Shown one piece after another: positions 1 to 8,633 of a DNA stretch of 64,000 bases. A program made the translations under genes and the position numbers. The stretch lies in assembly GCF_004217145.1 (NCBI RefSeq), contig NZ_SHKR01000003.1, forward strand, positions 47,193-111,192, written 5' to 3'. Numbering within the stretch: position 1 is the stretch's first letter; each line of letters starts with the position of its first letter. The notes beneath the pieces were generated by a model. That model was not told the origin of the DNA. It saw nothing but the letters and a program-made list of their open reading frames with translations, and did not search any database. This DNA comes from Kribbella rubisoli. Its GTDB lineage: Bacteria > Actinomycetota > Actinomycetes > Propionibacteriales > Kribbellaceae.

Positions 1-110
1 ACCCCCAAACCGAGGCCCTTCCCAGAGCAGGTGAAAGGGCGCGTACCCCCGCCAGCCCTCAGATCGAACTACTCACTATCCATCGTGAATCGCATGGAGC
101 CGCCCATGTG
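1..110. other. no gene seen at left edge
   Basis: This is the 3' side of the YezG-like gene that ends at 111. I see no coding sequence or convincing RNA structure in these 110 bases. Confidence 0.4.
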
Positions 111-533
111 TCATTCACCCGAGAGTCCAGCGCGGGATGGATGCCATACCGGTAGGTGTGCGGCATCACGGGGGTATGCCCGCTGATCATCCTCGAGCAG
201 ATCCCGTTCGCCACCGCCCTGGAACGGAGGATTGTCATAGTCGAACTCAGCCTCGAAACGTCCACCTGGCCTCGCGCTGAACACCGCGTTGTACCAGGTC
301 CCCTTGCCGTCGTCGTACATAGCGTCGCGCAGATCATCACAAGCCATCTGCGCGTCTACATCGATGCTCAGACCGGCGTCGACCGAGCCGTCCAGCATCT
401 CGACGGCAAGCTGCGTCTCCATGGTCGCTGCGACCGCCGACACCGTCAGAACAGCCTTGGCCCAGCCCTCAGGCACCACCTTCACCATGGCCGACCCGAT
501 GGCCTCGACGCTCGCCTGGTCAGGAATCGGCAA
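111..533 (-). CDS. YezG/DUF600-like immunity protein
   Basis: A 140-residue soluble protein. The second half has the YezG pattern: a WYNAVFSARPGGRFEAEFDY block, then NPPF, then EDDQRAYPRD and a closing PVWHP. YezG-type proteins neutralise LXG or other polymorphic toxins, which is known for the family. The start is the ATG giving MPIPDQ. No cognate toxin gene lies directly upstream, so this looks like an orphan immunity gene at the edge of an accessory region. The family assignment rests on the C-terminal pattern only. The N-terminal 60 residues are helical and not diagnostic. Confidence 0.6.
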   Translation of the reverse strand: MPIPDQASVEAIGSAMVKVVPEGWAKAVLTVSAVAATMETQLAVEMLDGSVDAGLSIDVDAQMACDDLRDAMYDDGKGTWYNAVFSARPGGRFEAEFDYDNPPFQGGGERDLLEDDQRAYPRDAAHLPVWHPSRAGLSGE

Positions 534-607
534 TTGTGGTTCCTCGTCTGGGACGCGGCGCGTTTCGAATGGTCTGCTGCCTGGCTACGCCGTCGATCGA
601 GTATCTG

Positions 608-739
608 ATGGCAGTCAGGTCAGGACGGTTCTTCTCAGCGCGTACACGAGGTCAATTGAACTTCGGTACCACCAAACCAGAAGCCGTCCTGATCCCCTAC
701 GCCGTCTGGCAAACCCTCAACCCTGAGTCCTGTGGATAA
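608..739 (+). pseudogene. remnant of a Phd-like antitoxin gene
   Basis: A 43-codon reading frame ends in LNFGTTKPEAVLIPYAVWQTL. This matches LIFGDSGQPEAVVIPFDLWRRL of the intact antitoxin about 300 bases downstream, and the DNA shares the 13-mer aaccagaagccgt. Only the core strand-helix of the antitoxin is left, with no N-terminal domain and no C-terminal toxin-binding tail. I read it as the leftover of a tandem duplication or of a replaced toxin-antitoxin copy. It could still be expressed, but it has no good ribosome binding site. Confidence 0.55.
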
Positions 740-803
740 CTCCAGTCTTCGTCGACGCTGGACTTCTATCCTGATGACGACTCTTCACACTGGAAGGACA
801 ACG

Positions 804-1160
804 ATGGACTCCGAAGAAACGCCGTACCTCCTGCCCGATGGAGACCGCGTCTGGGTCATCAGGACGTCCACCGCAGCCGGCCTCCTCCCCCAAATGCTCG
901 ACCGCTTCCGCGCCAACCAGCCCGAGCCCCTAATCTTCGGCGACTCCGGCCAACCAGAAGCCGTTGTCATCCCCTTCGACCTCTGGCGCCGCCTCGACGC
1001 ATTGGCGACCGACGAGGAAGGGTTCGACGCGACCTACGCAGTCGTACGCGAACGGCTCGCGAATCCTGGTCGGTCGATTCCCATCGAGGAGGTCGCCGAG
1101 GAGCTCGGCCTCAATCTCGACGAACCGGTCCCTGACTCCGACCTGCCGAAGCCGCAGTGA
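804..1160 (+). CDS. Phd/YefM-like antitoxin
   Basis: A 118-residue acidic protein whose PEAVVIPFDLWRRLDAL segment resembles the DNA-binding core of Phd/YefM antitoxins. A long acidic C-terminal tail follows and would be the toxin-binding part. The start at ATG 804 is chosen because GGAAGGA ends 5 bases before it. A longer frame from 732 has no such signal. Its stop overlaps the GTG of the next gene (GTGA), the usual antitoxin-first arrangement, so the pair is very probably co-translated and autoregulated. The exact antitoxin subfamily is not certain. Confidence 0.65.
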   Translation: MDSEETPYLLPDGDRVWVIRTSTAAGLLPQMLDRFRANQPEPLIFGDSGQPEAVVIPFDLWRRLDALATDEEGFDATYAVVRERLANPGRSIPIEEVAEELGLNLDEPVPDSDLPKPQ

Positions 1161-1762
1161 CGCAGTACCGCCTCCTCGTCCGTGAGGAGGTGCTCCGACA
1201 ACTGGCCGTCCTGCGGCACGCCGCCAGCACACAACAAGCCGGTGGCCTACGCGAACGCGAGTTCCGAACCCTGGAGACCGGCCTCCGTGCCATCGTCCAC
1301 GGCCAGGAAGCAGATTTCTCCGGCAAGCGGCTCGGCTTCACCACACACGACCTCAGCGACTGTGCCGAGATCAAGCTCTCCGTCATTCCAGAGTCGCGTG
1401 GCAGTCGCGAGCTCGGGCCTTCGCACCGCCTCATCTACCGCGAGTTCGAAGCCGAGGACGGCGGACCACCGTACCGCCAAGTCATCGCCTTCGAGCCCCG
1501 CAAAGACGACCGCCCTTTCGAAGTCGCCGCCACCCGCCTCGGCCGCGACCGAGGAGTCCGCCTCCACGACGTCACCCCAGTCGTCCGCACAGAACCACCC
1601 GCCCCAATCCGCCAAACCCTCCCAGCCGACATCCGCATCGCCCTCGCCGCAGCGTCCAACATCGCCCCAGCCTCCGGTGCCGTCAGACATACACCGCCTG
1701 CCGAGCAGTCACGCCACGGCCCTGGCCAAGGTGGCCCCCGCCCAGGCCGAGAGCTTCAGTAG
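1157..1762 (+). CDS. RelE/ParE-like toxin of the TA pair
   Basis: A 201-residue protein starting at the GTG that overlaps the antitoxin stop. Residues 1-130 look like a large RelE/ParE-type fold: ADFSGKRLGFTTHDLSDCAEI, then a GPSHRLIYREF strand typical of mRNA-interferase-like toxins, then RPFEVAATRLGR. Residues about 140-201 are proline-rich and low in structure, which is unusual for this family. They may come from a drifted stop codon. The gene ends one base before the stop of the convergent GIY-YIG pseudogene. The toxin fold is inferred from pattern and context. Confidence 0.6.
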   Translation: MTQYRLLVREEVLRQLAVLRHAASTQQAGGLREREFRTLETGLRAIVHGQEADFSGKRLGFTTHDLSDCAEIKLSVIPESRGSRELGPSHRLIYREFEAEDGGPPYRQVIAFEPRKDDRPFEVAATRLGRDRGVRLHDVTPVVRTEPPAPIRQTLPADIRIALAAASNIAPASGAVRHTPPAEQSRHGPGQGGPRPGRELQ

Positions 1763-1763
1763 C

Positions 1764-2519
1764 TCAAACCTCCGCGTCGACGTTCAACACCGTGATGCTG
1801 GGATCGAGTTGCGCGAGCAACACGGCCGCATTCTCGGCCAGCCTCCGGGCCGACGTCATTCGAAGGTCTGCAGCAATGCCACCGATGCCCATGAAAACGT
1901 CAACGCTGATGGCAAAAACGACCCTTCCTCCGTCAGCGAGGTGCCGGACCAGCTCTGCATGGATTCGCCGACTCGTACGCTGCCTCGAACGATCGGACTT
2001 CGCGTTGCGCTAGTTGCTGCCGCGCCTGGCAAGATCTTGCGACTCACCAATGTAGATCGTGCGGTCGATGCTGCCATCTACCGCTCGGAAGTCGAATCGA
2101 TACAACCCAGGCGTGCTCGGCAGCCGAGGAAACCGTGGCAGCCCTTGCCCATCAAGCGTGACCTGGCCGGCATCCCGCCAAACAAACGACACCGAAGCAT
2201 CGAGCTGCTCCAGGCTCGGGAGCGCCGAAACGTCGAATACCTCTCGATGTCTTGTCGTTCCGCGGTATTTCGATGCTCGCTGCCGTCCGTCCTCGCTGGT
2301 AGCGAAGCCCAGACGGCCTAAATGCCGCCTCGCCGTCGTCGACACAAACCGGCTTCTGTCGACGCCAGTTGCGATCGCCAGCGCCTGCTTCACCGGCCAT
2401 CGACGTCCGTCAACCTCGACCCAGTGCTGCCGGATCTCCGCAGGTTCACATGAGGCGAGCCGAGCCCGCACCTGCTCGGCAGTCAACTCAAACTGCAGAC
2501 CATCCAGTGTGAAACGCAT
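1764..2519 (-). pseudogene. GIY-YIG nuclease-like gene broken by an amber codon
   Basis: From ATG 2519 the frame reads an N-terminal domain (MRFTLDGLQFELTAEQV...) and then a GIY-YIG half: GLYRF, YIGESQDLARRGSN. A TAG at 2010-2012 then stops it after 169 residues. Reading straight on in the same frame gives RNAKSDRSRQRTSRRIHAEL and about 80 further residues to a TGA at 1764-1766. GIY-YIG proteins normally have YR where this gene has stop-R, so a TAC or TAT to TAG change explains the break. The rest of the frame is intact, which points to recent inactivation or a sequencing error. A 218-residue upstream extension of the frame is not supported by a start signal. Confidence 0.75.
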
Positions 2520-2692
2520 CGTCCCTCCAGGCCCAACCGCCCGACGCCCCCCGAAGCTCCATCCTGCACCTAAGCAGCACCAACCGTCCTCGTTCTTCGG
2601 AGCTCGCCGAACACAAGACACGCGTGGTGCAGTCGAACGCCGGTCGGTGTCGGTGGCTTCTGGCAAGCTCCTCTTGAAGGGGTGATTGTTGG

Positions 2693-5600
2693 ATGGAGTC
2701 GGGGATTTACGACGCGCTCGTCACGAATGGGCTGCTCGAGGCGATCGTGGCTGGTGAGGCCGGTGGGCAGATTGCTGTCCTTCATGATGTCGACGAGGCT
2801 GATCAACCTGAGGTCCTCGCGCGGCATGTGAGTGACGCCGTACTGCGGGTGCTCGGCAGCACACGTGATGAGGGGAAGCGTGTTGCATTAGTCAACGACC
2901 TGCTCCAGCGTCTGGCGGAGCACGCCGACGGGCTGCCCGACGGCGCGATACGTCAACTGCACGCTGTACGCCCGCCCGCTCGCCCCGGCATCACGACGTA
3001 CGGCGATGCACGTCCAAGCACTCCGCTTTCCGAGGCGGCCCTGCTCACCAACTCTCATGGTGAACCGTCATTGGGGCCGGAGTTGCGCGCCGAGATCGAC
3101 ACGTCGGATGAGGTTGACCTCATCTGCGCGTTCGTGAAGTGGTACGGCCTCCGCCTGCTTGAGCCTGAGCTGCGCCGGCTGCGACTTCGCGATGCCCCGT
3201 TCCGCGTCATCACGACCACTTACCTCGGCGCGACCGATCGACCCGCCCTCGACCGGCTCGTCAACGACTTCGGCGCCGAGGTGAAGATCCAGTACGACGT
3301 ACTGCGCACCCGCCTGCACGCGAAGGCGTGGCTGTTTCGACGGAACACTGGCTTCGACACGGCGTACGTCGGATCGTCCAATCTCTCGCGAGCCGCTCTG
3401 CTCGATGGCGTCGAGTGGAATGTCCGGCTCTCGCGGATCGGCACGCCGGGTCTACTGAAGAAGTTCGGCGCCACCTTCGACACCTATTGGAATGACTCGA
3501 CCTTTGAGTCCTACGATCCGGCGCGCGACCGTGACCGCCTCGACGATGCGCTGGCAGAAGCGGGCAACCGCAAGACTTCGGATCGCGTAACGGTCTCGCT
3601 CGCCGGCCTCGAAGTACGTCCGCGGCCGTATCAAGCCGAGATGCTCGAGGAGATCGAGGTCGAGCGTGAAGTCCACGACAGACATCGCAACCTTGTCGTA
3701 GCGGCGACTGGCACCGGCAAGACAGTCATCGCCGCGCTCGACTACCGGCGGCTCCGCGACGCCGCTCTTCAGCGCGGTGAGCCTGCGCCGTCGCTCCTCT
3801 TCGTCGCCCATCGACGAGAGATCCTCCAGCAATCACTCCGCACGTACCGCGAAGTCCTGGCTGACGCCACCTTCGGGGAGGAATACCACTCGGGCACACG
3901 TCCCGAGCGGTGGCGACACGTGTTCGCCTCAGTGCAGGCGCTAAATGCGTACGAAGTCACGACTATGCCAGCAGACGCCTTTGAGATTCTCGTTGTGGAC
4001 GAGTTCCACCACGCGGCTGCACCGACGTATCGACGCCTTCTCAACCACCTCCAGCCACGCGAACTGCTCGGTCTGACCGCGACACCGGAACGCACCGACG
4101 GCTTCGACCTGCTGAGCTACTTCGGCGGGAGAACAGCAGTCGAGCTGCGACTCTGGGAAGCTCTGTCAGCCGACCTGCTCTGCCCGTTCCACTACTTCGG
4201 CATCGCCGACGGCACGCAGCTGACAGATCTGCAGTGGAAGCGCGGCCGATACGACGAACAGGAACTCGAGAAGCTCTACACCGGTAACGACAACCGCGCA
4301 GCCATTGTCCTGCGCGAAGTCCGGGACAAGCTCTCCGACGTCAGCTCGATGAGAGCGCTCGGCTTCTGCGTTTCGATCGCTCACGCCGACTACATGGCCA
4401 AGGTCTTCAACGACGCCGGCATCCCAGCACGGTCAGTCTCAGGATTGACTCCGACGCATGAGCGCGACCAGGCTCTGCGTGATCTCAAGGACCGCCGCGT
4501 CAACGCGCTCTTCGCCGCCGACCTCTTCAATGAAGGGCTCGATCTGCCCGAGGTCAACACCGTTCTCTTTCTCCGTCCGACCGAAAGCCCAACGGTCTTC
4601 CTCCAGCAACTCGGCCGTGGTCTGCGGCAGGCAGACGGTAAGCCTGTCCTCACAGCACTCGACTTCGTCGGACACCAACGCAAAGAATTCCGCTTCGACT
4701 TACGCTTCCGAGCGCTCACCGGCAACGCCCGCCGAGGCCTAGAGCGACAGGTCGAACAAGGCTTCCCGCTCCTACCGTCCGGCTGTGAGATTGTCCTCGA
4801 CAAAGTCGCTCAGGAAGTCGTCCTCTCCAACCTCCGAGGCCAGGTGACCGGACGCTGGCAGGACATGGTGAAGGAACTCAAGGCACAGGGCGAGCAGACC
4901 CTGCCGACCTTCCTCGACGAATCGGGGGCCGATCTGAGCGACGTACTGCGGACCGGGCGAAGCTGGACCGCCTTACGCCGTGACGCCGGACTGCCAACCC
5001 GTCAGGGATCCGCCCACGAATCGGGCCTGCTGCGGCGCGTACGCGCTCTTGCACACGTGGACGATCCCGAGCGTCTTCAAACCTATCGACGTCTCCTCCA
5101 GGACGACGGCCCGACGTACGACGAACTGCCGCCGACCCACCGCACCTACGCCCGCATGCTGTTCTTCTCACTCTGGCCGAACGGCGGGGGCTTCTCGTCG
5201 TACGCCGACGGCCTCAACGCACTCCGTCAAGAGCAGGCCGTCCGAGACGAACTGCTCGAGGTCACTGAGTTCGCGATGGACCACGCACGCCACCGCACGC
5301 ACCGTCTCGCCAACCGGCTCAGCGATCTCCCGCTCCGCGTGCATGCGCAGTATCAACGCGAGGAAATCCTCGCCGCTCTCGACTACGCCAACCTTCAGCG
5401 GCGCCCCAGCACGTTCCAATCCGGCGTCGTCTACTCCCAAGAACGGAACGTCGACGCTTTCCTCGTCACCCTCACCAAGTCGGAAGCGGATTACTCTCCC
5501 ACGACGATGTACCGGGACTACGCGATCAGCCCGACCCTCTTCCACTGGGAGTCCCAGAGCAACACCTCCGTCGACTCCCCCACCGGCCAGCGCTACCTCA

Positions 5601-5797
5601 ACCACCGCGACCAAGACACAAACATCCTGATCTTCGCCCGCCAACACAAACTCACCGACCTAGGCACCGCCCCCTACCTCTTCCTAGGCCCAGCCACCTA
5701 CACCACCCACACCGGCAGCCGCCCCATAGCCATCACCTGGCACCTAACCCACCCCATGCCCACAGAGGTCTTCCAGGCAGCATCGGTGGTCGCATAG
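2693..5797 (+). CDS. PLD-like nuclease/SF2 helicase/DUF3427 fusion
   Basis: A 1034-residue cytoplasmic protein. Residues about 125-270 form a phospholipase-D-like domain with HAK at about 209-211 and a downstream SSN, the HKD motif of DNA-acting PLD enzymes. Residues about 310-660 form a superfamily 2 helicase: ATGTGKT near 338-344, DEFH near 436-439, LTATPER, and QQLGRGLRQ near 638. The remainder resembles DUF3427. Proteins of this architecture are found in many bacteria, often near mobile or defence genes. Their role is thought to be DNA processing, but the substrate is not settled. It sits alone between accessory genes, with GAAGGGG 10 bases before the ATG. I do not recognise it as part of a named defence system. 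Confidence 0.85.
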   Translation: MESGIYDALVTNGLLEAIVAGEAGGQIAVLHDVDEADQPEVLARHVSDAVLRVLGSTRDEGKRVALVNDLLQRLAEHADGLPDGAIRQLHAVRPPARPGITTYGDARPSTPLSEAALLTNSHGEPSLGPELRAEIDTSDEVDLICAFVKWYGLRLLEPELRRLRLRDAPFRVITTTYLGATDRPALDRLVNDFGAEVKIQYDVLRTRLHAKAWLFRRNTGFDTAYVGSSNLSRAALLDGVEWNVRLSRIGTPGLLKKFGATFDTYWNDSTFESYDPARDRDRLDDALAEAGNRKTSDRVTVSLAGLEVRPRPYQAEMLEEIEVEREVHDRHRNLVVAATGTGKTVIAALDYRRLRDAALQRGEPAPSLLFVAHRREILQQSLRTYREVLADATFGEEYHSGTRPERWRHVFASVQALNAYEVTTMPADAFEILVVDEFHHAAAPTYRRLLNHLQPRELLGLTATPERTDGFDLLSYFGGRTAVELRLWEALSADLLCPFHYFGIADGTQLTDLQWKRGRYDEQELEKLYTGNDNRAAIVLREVRDKLSDVSSMRALGFCVSIAHADYMAKVFNDAGIPARSVSGLTPTHERDQALRDLKDRRVNALFAADLFNEGLDLPEVNTVLFLRPTESPTVFLQQLGRGLRQADGKPVLTALDFVGHQRKEFRFDLRFRALTGNARRGLERQVEQGFPLLPSGCEIVLDKVAQEVVLSNLRGQVTGRWQDMVKELKAQGEQTLPTFLDESGADLSDVLRTGRSWTALRRDAGLPTRQGSAHESGLLRRVRALAHVDDPERLQTYRRLLQDDGPTYDELPPTHRTYARMLFFSLWPNGGGFSSYADGLNALRQEQAVRDELLEVTEFAMDHARHRTHRLANRLSDLPLRVHAQYQREEILAALDYANLQRRPSTFQSGVVYSQERNVDAFLVTLTKSEADYSPTTMYRDYAISPTLFHWESQSNTSVDSPTGQRYLNHRDQDTNILIFARQHKLTDLGTAPYLFLGPATYTTHTGSRPIAITWHLTHPMPTEVFQAASVVA

Positions 5798-5820
5798 CGA
5801 ACCGCGGATAGAACCAACGG

Positions 5821-6348
5821 CTATGTGGGGCTCGGCGAGCCATGACGCTCGCGTCGGCGCGCCGCAATCCACCGAAACCATCTCCTGACAGGCCAGCGAT
5901 GGCGTGCGGTTGGATCCGGTTTCAATCTGCCGATGATTCCAGGGCAGTTCGACGGCTCGTGTTCGCCTGCTTCCCAGCATCGGCGTACGAGCACGAACTC
6001 GTCAGAGCGGGCGCTCGCGAGAGTCGTTGACGCCTCTAATCCCCTCACAATCGCCGCGTGCCAGACCGCCCAGGTTCTTGCGTCGAACCATCCCAGGCGC
6101 GCGAGCTCAAACTCGTCCTCACACAACCTCAGGTACCGCTGGTCCTGGAGATCGACCTGATCAGGGGCGCATCTCTCGGCGTGCCGTCGTTCGTCGTCAA
6201 TCTCCCAGAACCTCTGGACATACAAGTTTGCGAGCTCATGCCTGCGAGCACGGCGTGCCTGGAAGAGTTGGTACACGGCGATCAGCACACCTGCTGAGGT
6301 GATCAGATCAGTGGCGGTCGCGATGCTAATGATGTCTCCCCCTCGCAC
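5821..6348 (-). CDS. small membrane-anchored protein of unknown function
   Basis: About 175 residues. One hydrophobic helix near the N terminus (LITSAGVLIAVYQLF) is followed by an Arg-rich RRARRHEL stretch, as in a signal anchor with a cytoplasmic body, and then a helical, Trp-rich soluble part. The layout resembles DUF4760-type proteins, but I cannot assign it. The start is uncertain. GTG 6348 has no clear ribosome site, while a strong GAGGGGGAG lies 6 bases before an ATT at 6330 in the same frame. The gene runs tail-to-tail with the helicase gene, 23 bases apart. Confidence 0.55.
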   Translation of the reverse strand: MRGGDIISIATATDLITSAGVLIAVYQLFQARRARRHELANLYVQRFWEIDDERRHAERCAPDQVDLQDQRYLRLCEDEFELARLGWFDARTWAVWHAAIVRGLEASTTLASARSDEFVLVRRCWEAGEHEPSNCPGIIGRLKPDPTARHRWPVRRWFRWIAARRRERHGSPSPT

Positions 6349-6467
6349 TGCGTGACGCCCGATCTATCGGCACCCCGCGGGCGCCGTTACATGGAGCATG
6401 CGGAGCGCGCGGGCTGAGGACCGAACGACGACGAGAACGCCTGCATGGCACGCGCTGGATAGACCGC

Positions 6468-7181
6468 TTAGCGGGTTAGGTCGGCGGTGAATTGGTAGGC
6501 GTCGCCTCTGTAGTGGTTGGTGCCGGAGAGGAGGGGGGTGGTGTCTTGGGTGTAGGCGATTTCGGTGGCGACGAGGATCGCCGCGGCGGGTGGGAGGTTG
6601 AGGAGGGTGGCGAGGGTTTCGGTGGCGTTTTGGGCTTGGACTGTGTAGCGGGAGTAGGCGAACTCGATGTTGTGGGATGAGAAGAGTTCGTAGAGGGATG
6701 CGTCAGTTAGGTCGGCCTCGCCGAGCCAGGGGGCTACCGCCAAGGGGATGACTAAGTCTTCGACGGTGACTGGACGGCCGTCCATGCCGCGGAGGCGGCG
6801 GATGGCTGTTACGGGGGCGGTGGGGGCTAGGTGGAGGCGGTGGGCCTCGTCGAGGGTGGCGGGGCGTTCTCGGTGGTCGAGGATTTCTGAGGTGGGGCGG
6901 AAGCCGAGTTCGTGGGCCATCTCGGTGAAGGACTGGAGCCGGCTCGGGGGTTCGCGCAGGACGAGGTCGCGGACGTACCAGCCGCGTTGGGGTGATGGGG
7001 CGATGAGGCCGTCGTCGGAGGCGGCCTGGAAGCCGGCGCGGACGGTCATCCGGCTGAGGCCGGTCTCCAGGGCGAACTGACGTTCACTCGGCAGACGGCT
7101 GCCGCTCGGGTACTTCCCGCGGACGATCCCCTCGCGGATCCGTTTCTTGACACGCTCAACAGCGGGCTCACTCACGGCCAT
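6468..7181 (-). CDS. GntR-family (HutC/UTRA) repressor of the sugar operon
   Basis: From ATG 7181 a 237-residue protein. Residues about 5-72 form a GntR winged helix with GSRLPSERQFALETGLSRMT. The rest is a UTRA effector domain of the kind that binds small sugars or sugar phosphates in HutC-type regulators such as DasR and NagR. It is divergent from the ABC-transporter operon at 7293, with a 111-base shared regulatory region rich in ACTGGT half-sites. I infer that it represses that operon, and probably itself, until a phosphorylated sugar is present. The frame opens further upstream to 7214, but that would place the start inside the operator region. Confidence 0.85.
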   Translation of the reverse strand: MAVSEPAVERVKKRIREGIVRGKYPSGSRLPSERQFALETGLSRMTVRAGFQAASDDGLIAPSPQRGWYVRDLVLREPPSRLQSFTEMAHELGFRPTSEILDHRERPATLDEAHRLHLAPTAPVTAIRRLRGMDGRPVTVEDLVIPLAVAPWLGEADLTDASLYELFSSHNIEFAYSRYTVQAQNATETLATLLNLPPAAAILVATEIAYTQDTTPLLSGTNHYRGDAYQFTADLTR

Positions 7182-7187
7182 CACTAT

Positions 7188-7249
7188 ACCAGTTTTACCG
7201 TCTCCCTCAGGCACAATTCAAAACTGGTTCACACTGGCATAACTGGTTT
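7188..7249. promoter_or_regulatory. candidate GntR operator cluster
   Basis: Between the divergent regulator and transporter genes lies an inverted pair, accagtttt (7188-7196) and aaaactggt (7220-7228). A third copy, aactggttt, is at 7241-7249, and a weaker cactgg at 7232. The ACTGGT half-site is the one known for DasR/NagR-type GntR regulators. The arrangement fits repression of both genes. The role is inferred from position and repetition. Confidence 0.55.
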
Positions 7250-7292
7250 CAGCGTCGTAGGGTGGCGGGAAGTCACAGACGAAGGAGTCACG

Positions 7293-8633
7293 ATGGTCAG
7301 CAGGCGGAACGTGTTGAAGTCGGGGGCCGCGCTCGGACTGTTCACACTGGCCGGTTGCGCACCGCAAGGCACGCAGGCGAGCAGCGCACCGACCACACCC
7401 GCCAAGTCGATCGACGTCGCCAAGGCCGGCCCGGTGACGCTGACCATGCTCGACTTCTGGGGCGGTGACGCTGCCAGCTGGGTGGCCGGCGCGGTGAAGG
7501 GGTTCCAGGCGAAGTACCCGAATGTCACCATCAAGCGCACGTCGGTCGACTGGGGTCAGCTCACGCAGACGGCCAATCTGCGATTGAAGGAGAAGAACCC
7601 GCCGGACATCATCACGGTCAACAACGGCTGGCAGTCCCTCGGCACGTTGTCCAAGGCGGGCCTGGTGCTCAACCTGGACGGGTACTCGAAGTCGTTCGGC
7701 TGGGACAAGTTCCCGAGCACGATCCTGCGGCAGACGCAGTTCACGACCGACGGCGCGGAGATGGGCAGCGGCTCGTTGTTCGCGACGCCGGTCGCCAGCT
7801 CGTCACTGATCGGCCTCTACTACAACAAGACGGTTCTCGACAAAGCTGGCGTCACGCCGCCGACCGATCTCGCCTCGTTCGAGGATGCATGCACGAAGGC
7901 CAAGGCCGCGGGCATCATCCCGATCGGCTACGGGTCACAGGACAAGGGTTCGTCGACGGCGATTCTTCTTGCCCTGCAAGACCTTTTCGGCGATCAGAAG
8001 AAGATCAACGACTTCGTCTACTCGACCGGCGAGGTGAAGGCCACCGACATCGGGATGTCCGAGGCGGCCGAGCGGCTCAAGTCGTACCAGGACAAGAACT
8101 GGCTGACGCCGAATCATGCCGGCATCCAGTACGCCGATGCGATCGACGCGTTCCTCAAAGGCAAATCCGCGTTCCGCTTCGAATACACCGGAACCCTTGC
8201 TTTCAAGGGAAATCAGAAGCAGGAGTACGGCTACGTCCAACTCCCGCAGGCCACCGGCGGGAAGGTCGTCGGTACGGGCGCCTCGACGGCCGTCGCGCTC
8301 GGATCAAAGTGTGCGCACCCGGATGTTGCCGCTGCCTTTCTCGATTTCCTCGCCGGCCCGCAAACCGCGCAGTACGTCGTCGAGGCCGGGCTCCTCCCCT
8401 TGCTCAATGACGTCAAGGCGCCGGCGGACAACCCGGAATTCGGTACCGAGATCGCTGGTCAGCGGTCGCTCGACAAGGACAACGGATACGTCCCGTACTT
8501 CGACTGGTCGACGCCTTCGATGCTCGACACGCTCGGCGGCCAGGTGCAATTGCTGCTCGCCGGCCGGAGCACACCGGATGACCTGGTCAAGGCGGTGCAG
8601 GCCGACTACGACAAGTTCCAGGCCGCGCGATGA
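7293..8633 (+). CDS. sugar ABC transporter substrate-binding lipoprotein
   Basis: A 446-residue family 1 extracellular binding protein. The N terminus has a twin-arginine-like SRRNVLK followed by a hydrophobic stretch and the lipobox LAGC at about 19-22, so it should be lipid-anchored outside the membrane. The mature part has the usual binding-protein layout (VTLTMLDFWGG at the start, then the YYNKTVLDKAGV segment). GAAGGAG lies 6 bases before ATG 7293. It is the first gene of a six-gene operon and delivers its ligand to the two permeases that follow. No ATPase gene is present, so a shared MsiK-type ATPase elsewhere probably energises the transporter, as is common in actinobacteria. Confidence 0.9.
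   Translation: MVSRRNVLKSGAALGLFTLAGCAPQGTQASSAPTTPAKSIDVAKAGPVTLTMLDFWGGDAASWVAGAVKGFQAKYPNVTIKRTSVDWGQLTQTANLRLKEKNPPDIITVNNGWQSLGTLSKAGLVLNLDGYSKSFGWDKFPSTILRQTQFTTDGAEMGSGSLFATPVASSSLIGLYYNKTVLDKAGVTPPTDLASFEDACTKAKAAGIIPIGYGSQDKGSSTAILLALQDLFGDQKKINDFVYSTGEVKATDIGMSEAAERLKSYQDKNWLTPNHAGIQYADAIDAFLKGKSAFRFEYTGTLAFKGNQKQEYGYVQLPQATGGKVVGTGASTAVALGSKCAHPDVAAAFLDFLAGPQTAQYVVEAGLLPLLNDVKAPADNPEFGTEIAGQRSLDKDNGYVPYFDWSTPSMLDTLGGQVQLLLAGRSTPDDLVKAVQADYDKFQAAR

Noticed and set aside
1182..2321. A 379-codon plus-strand frame
   Set aside because: It overlaps the toxin gene and the GIY-YIG pseudogene; its Ser/Pro/Thr-rich composition is that of a shifted frame.
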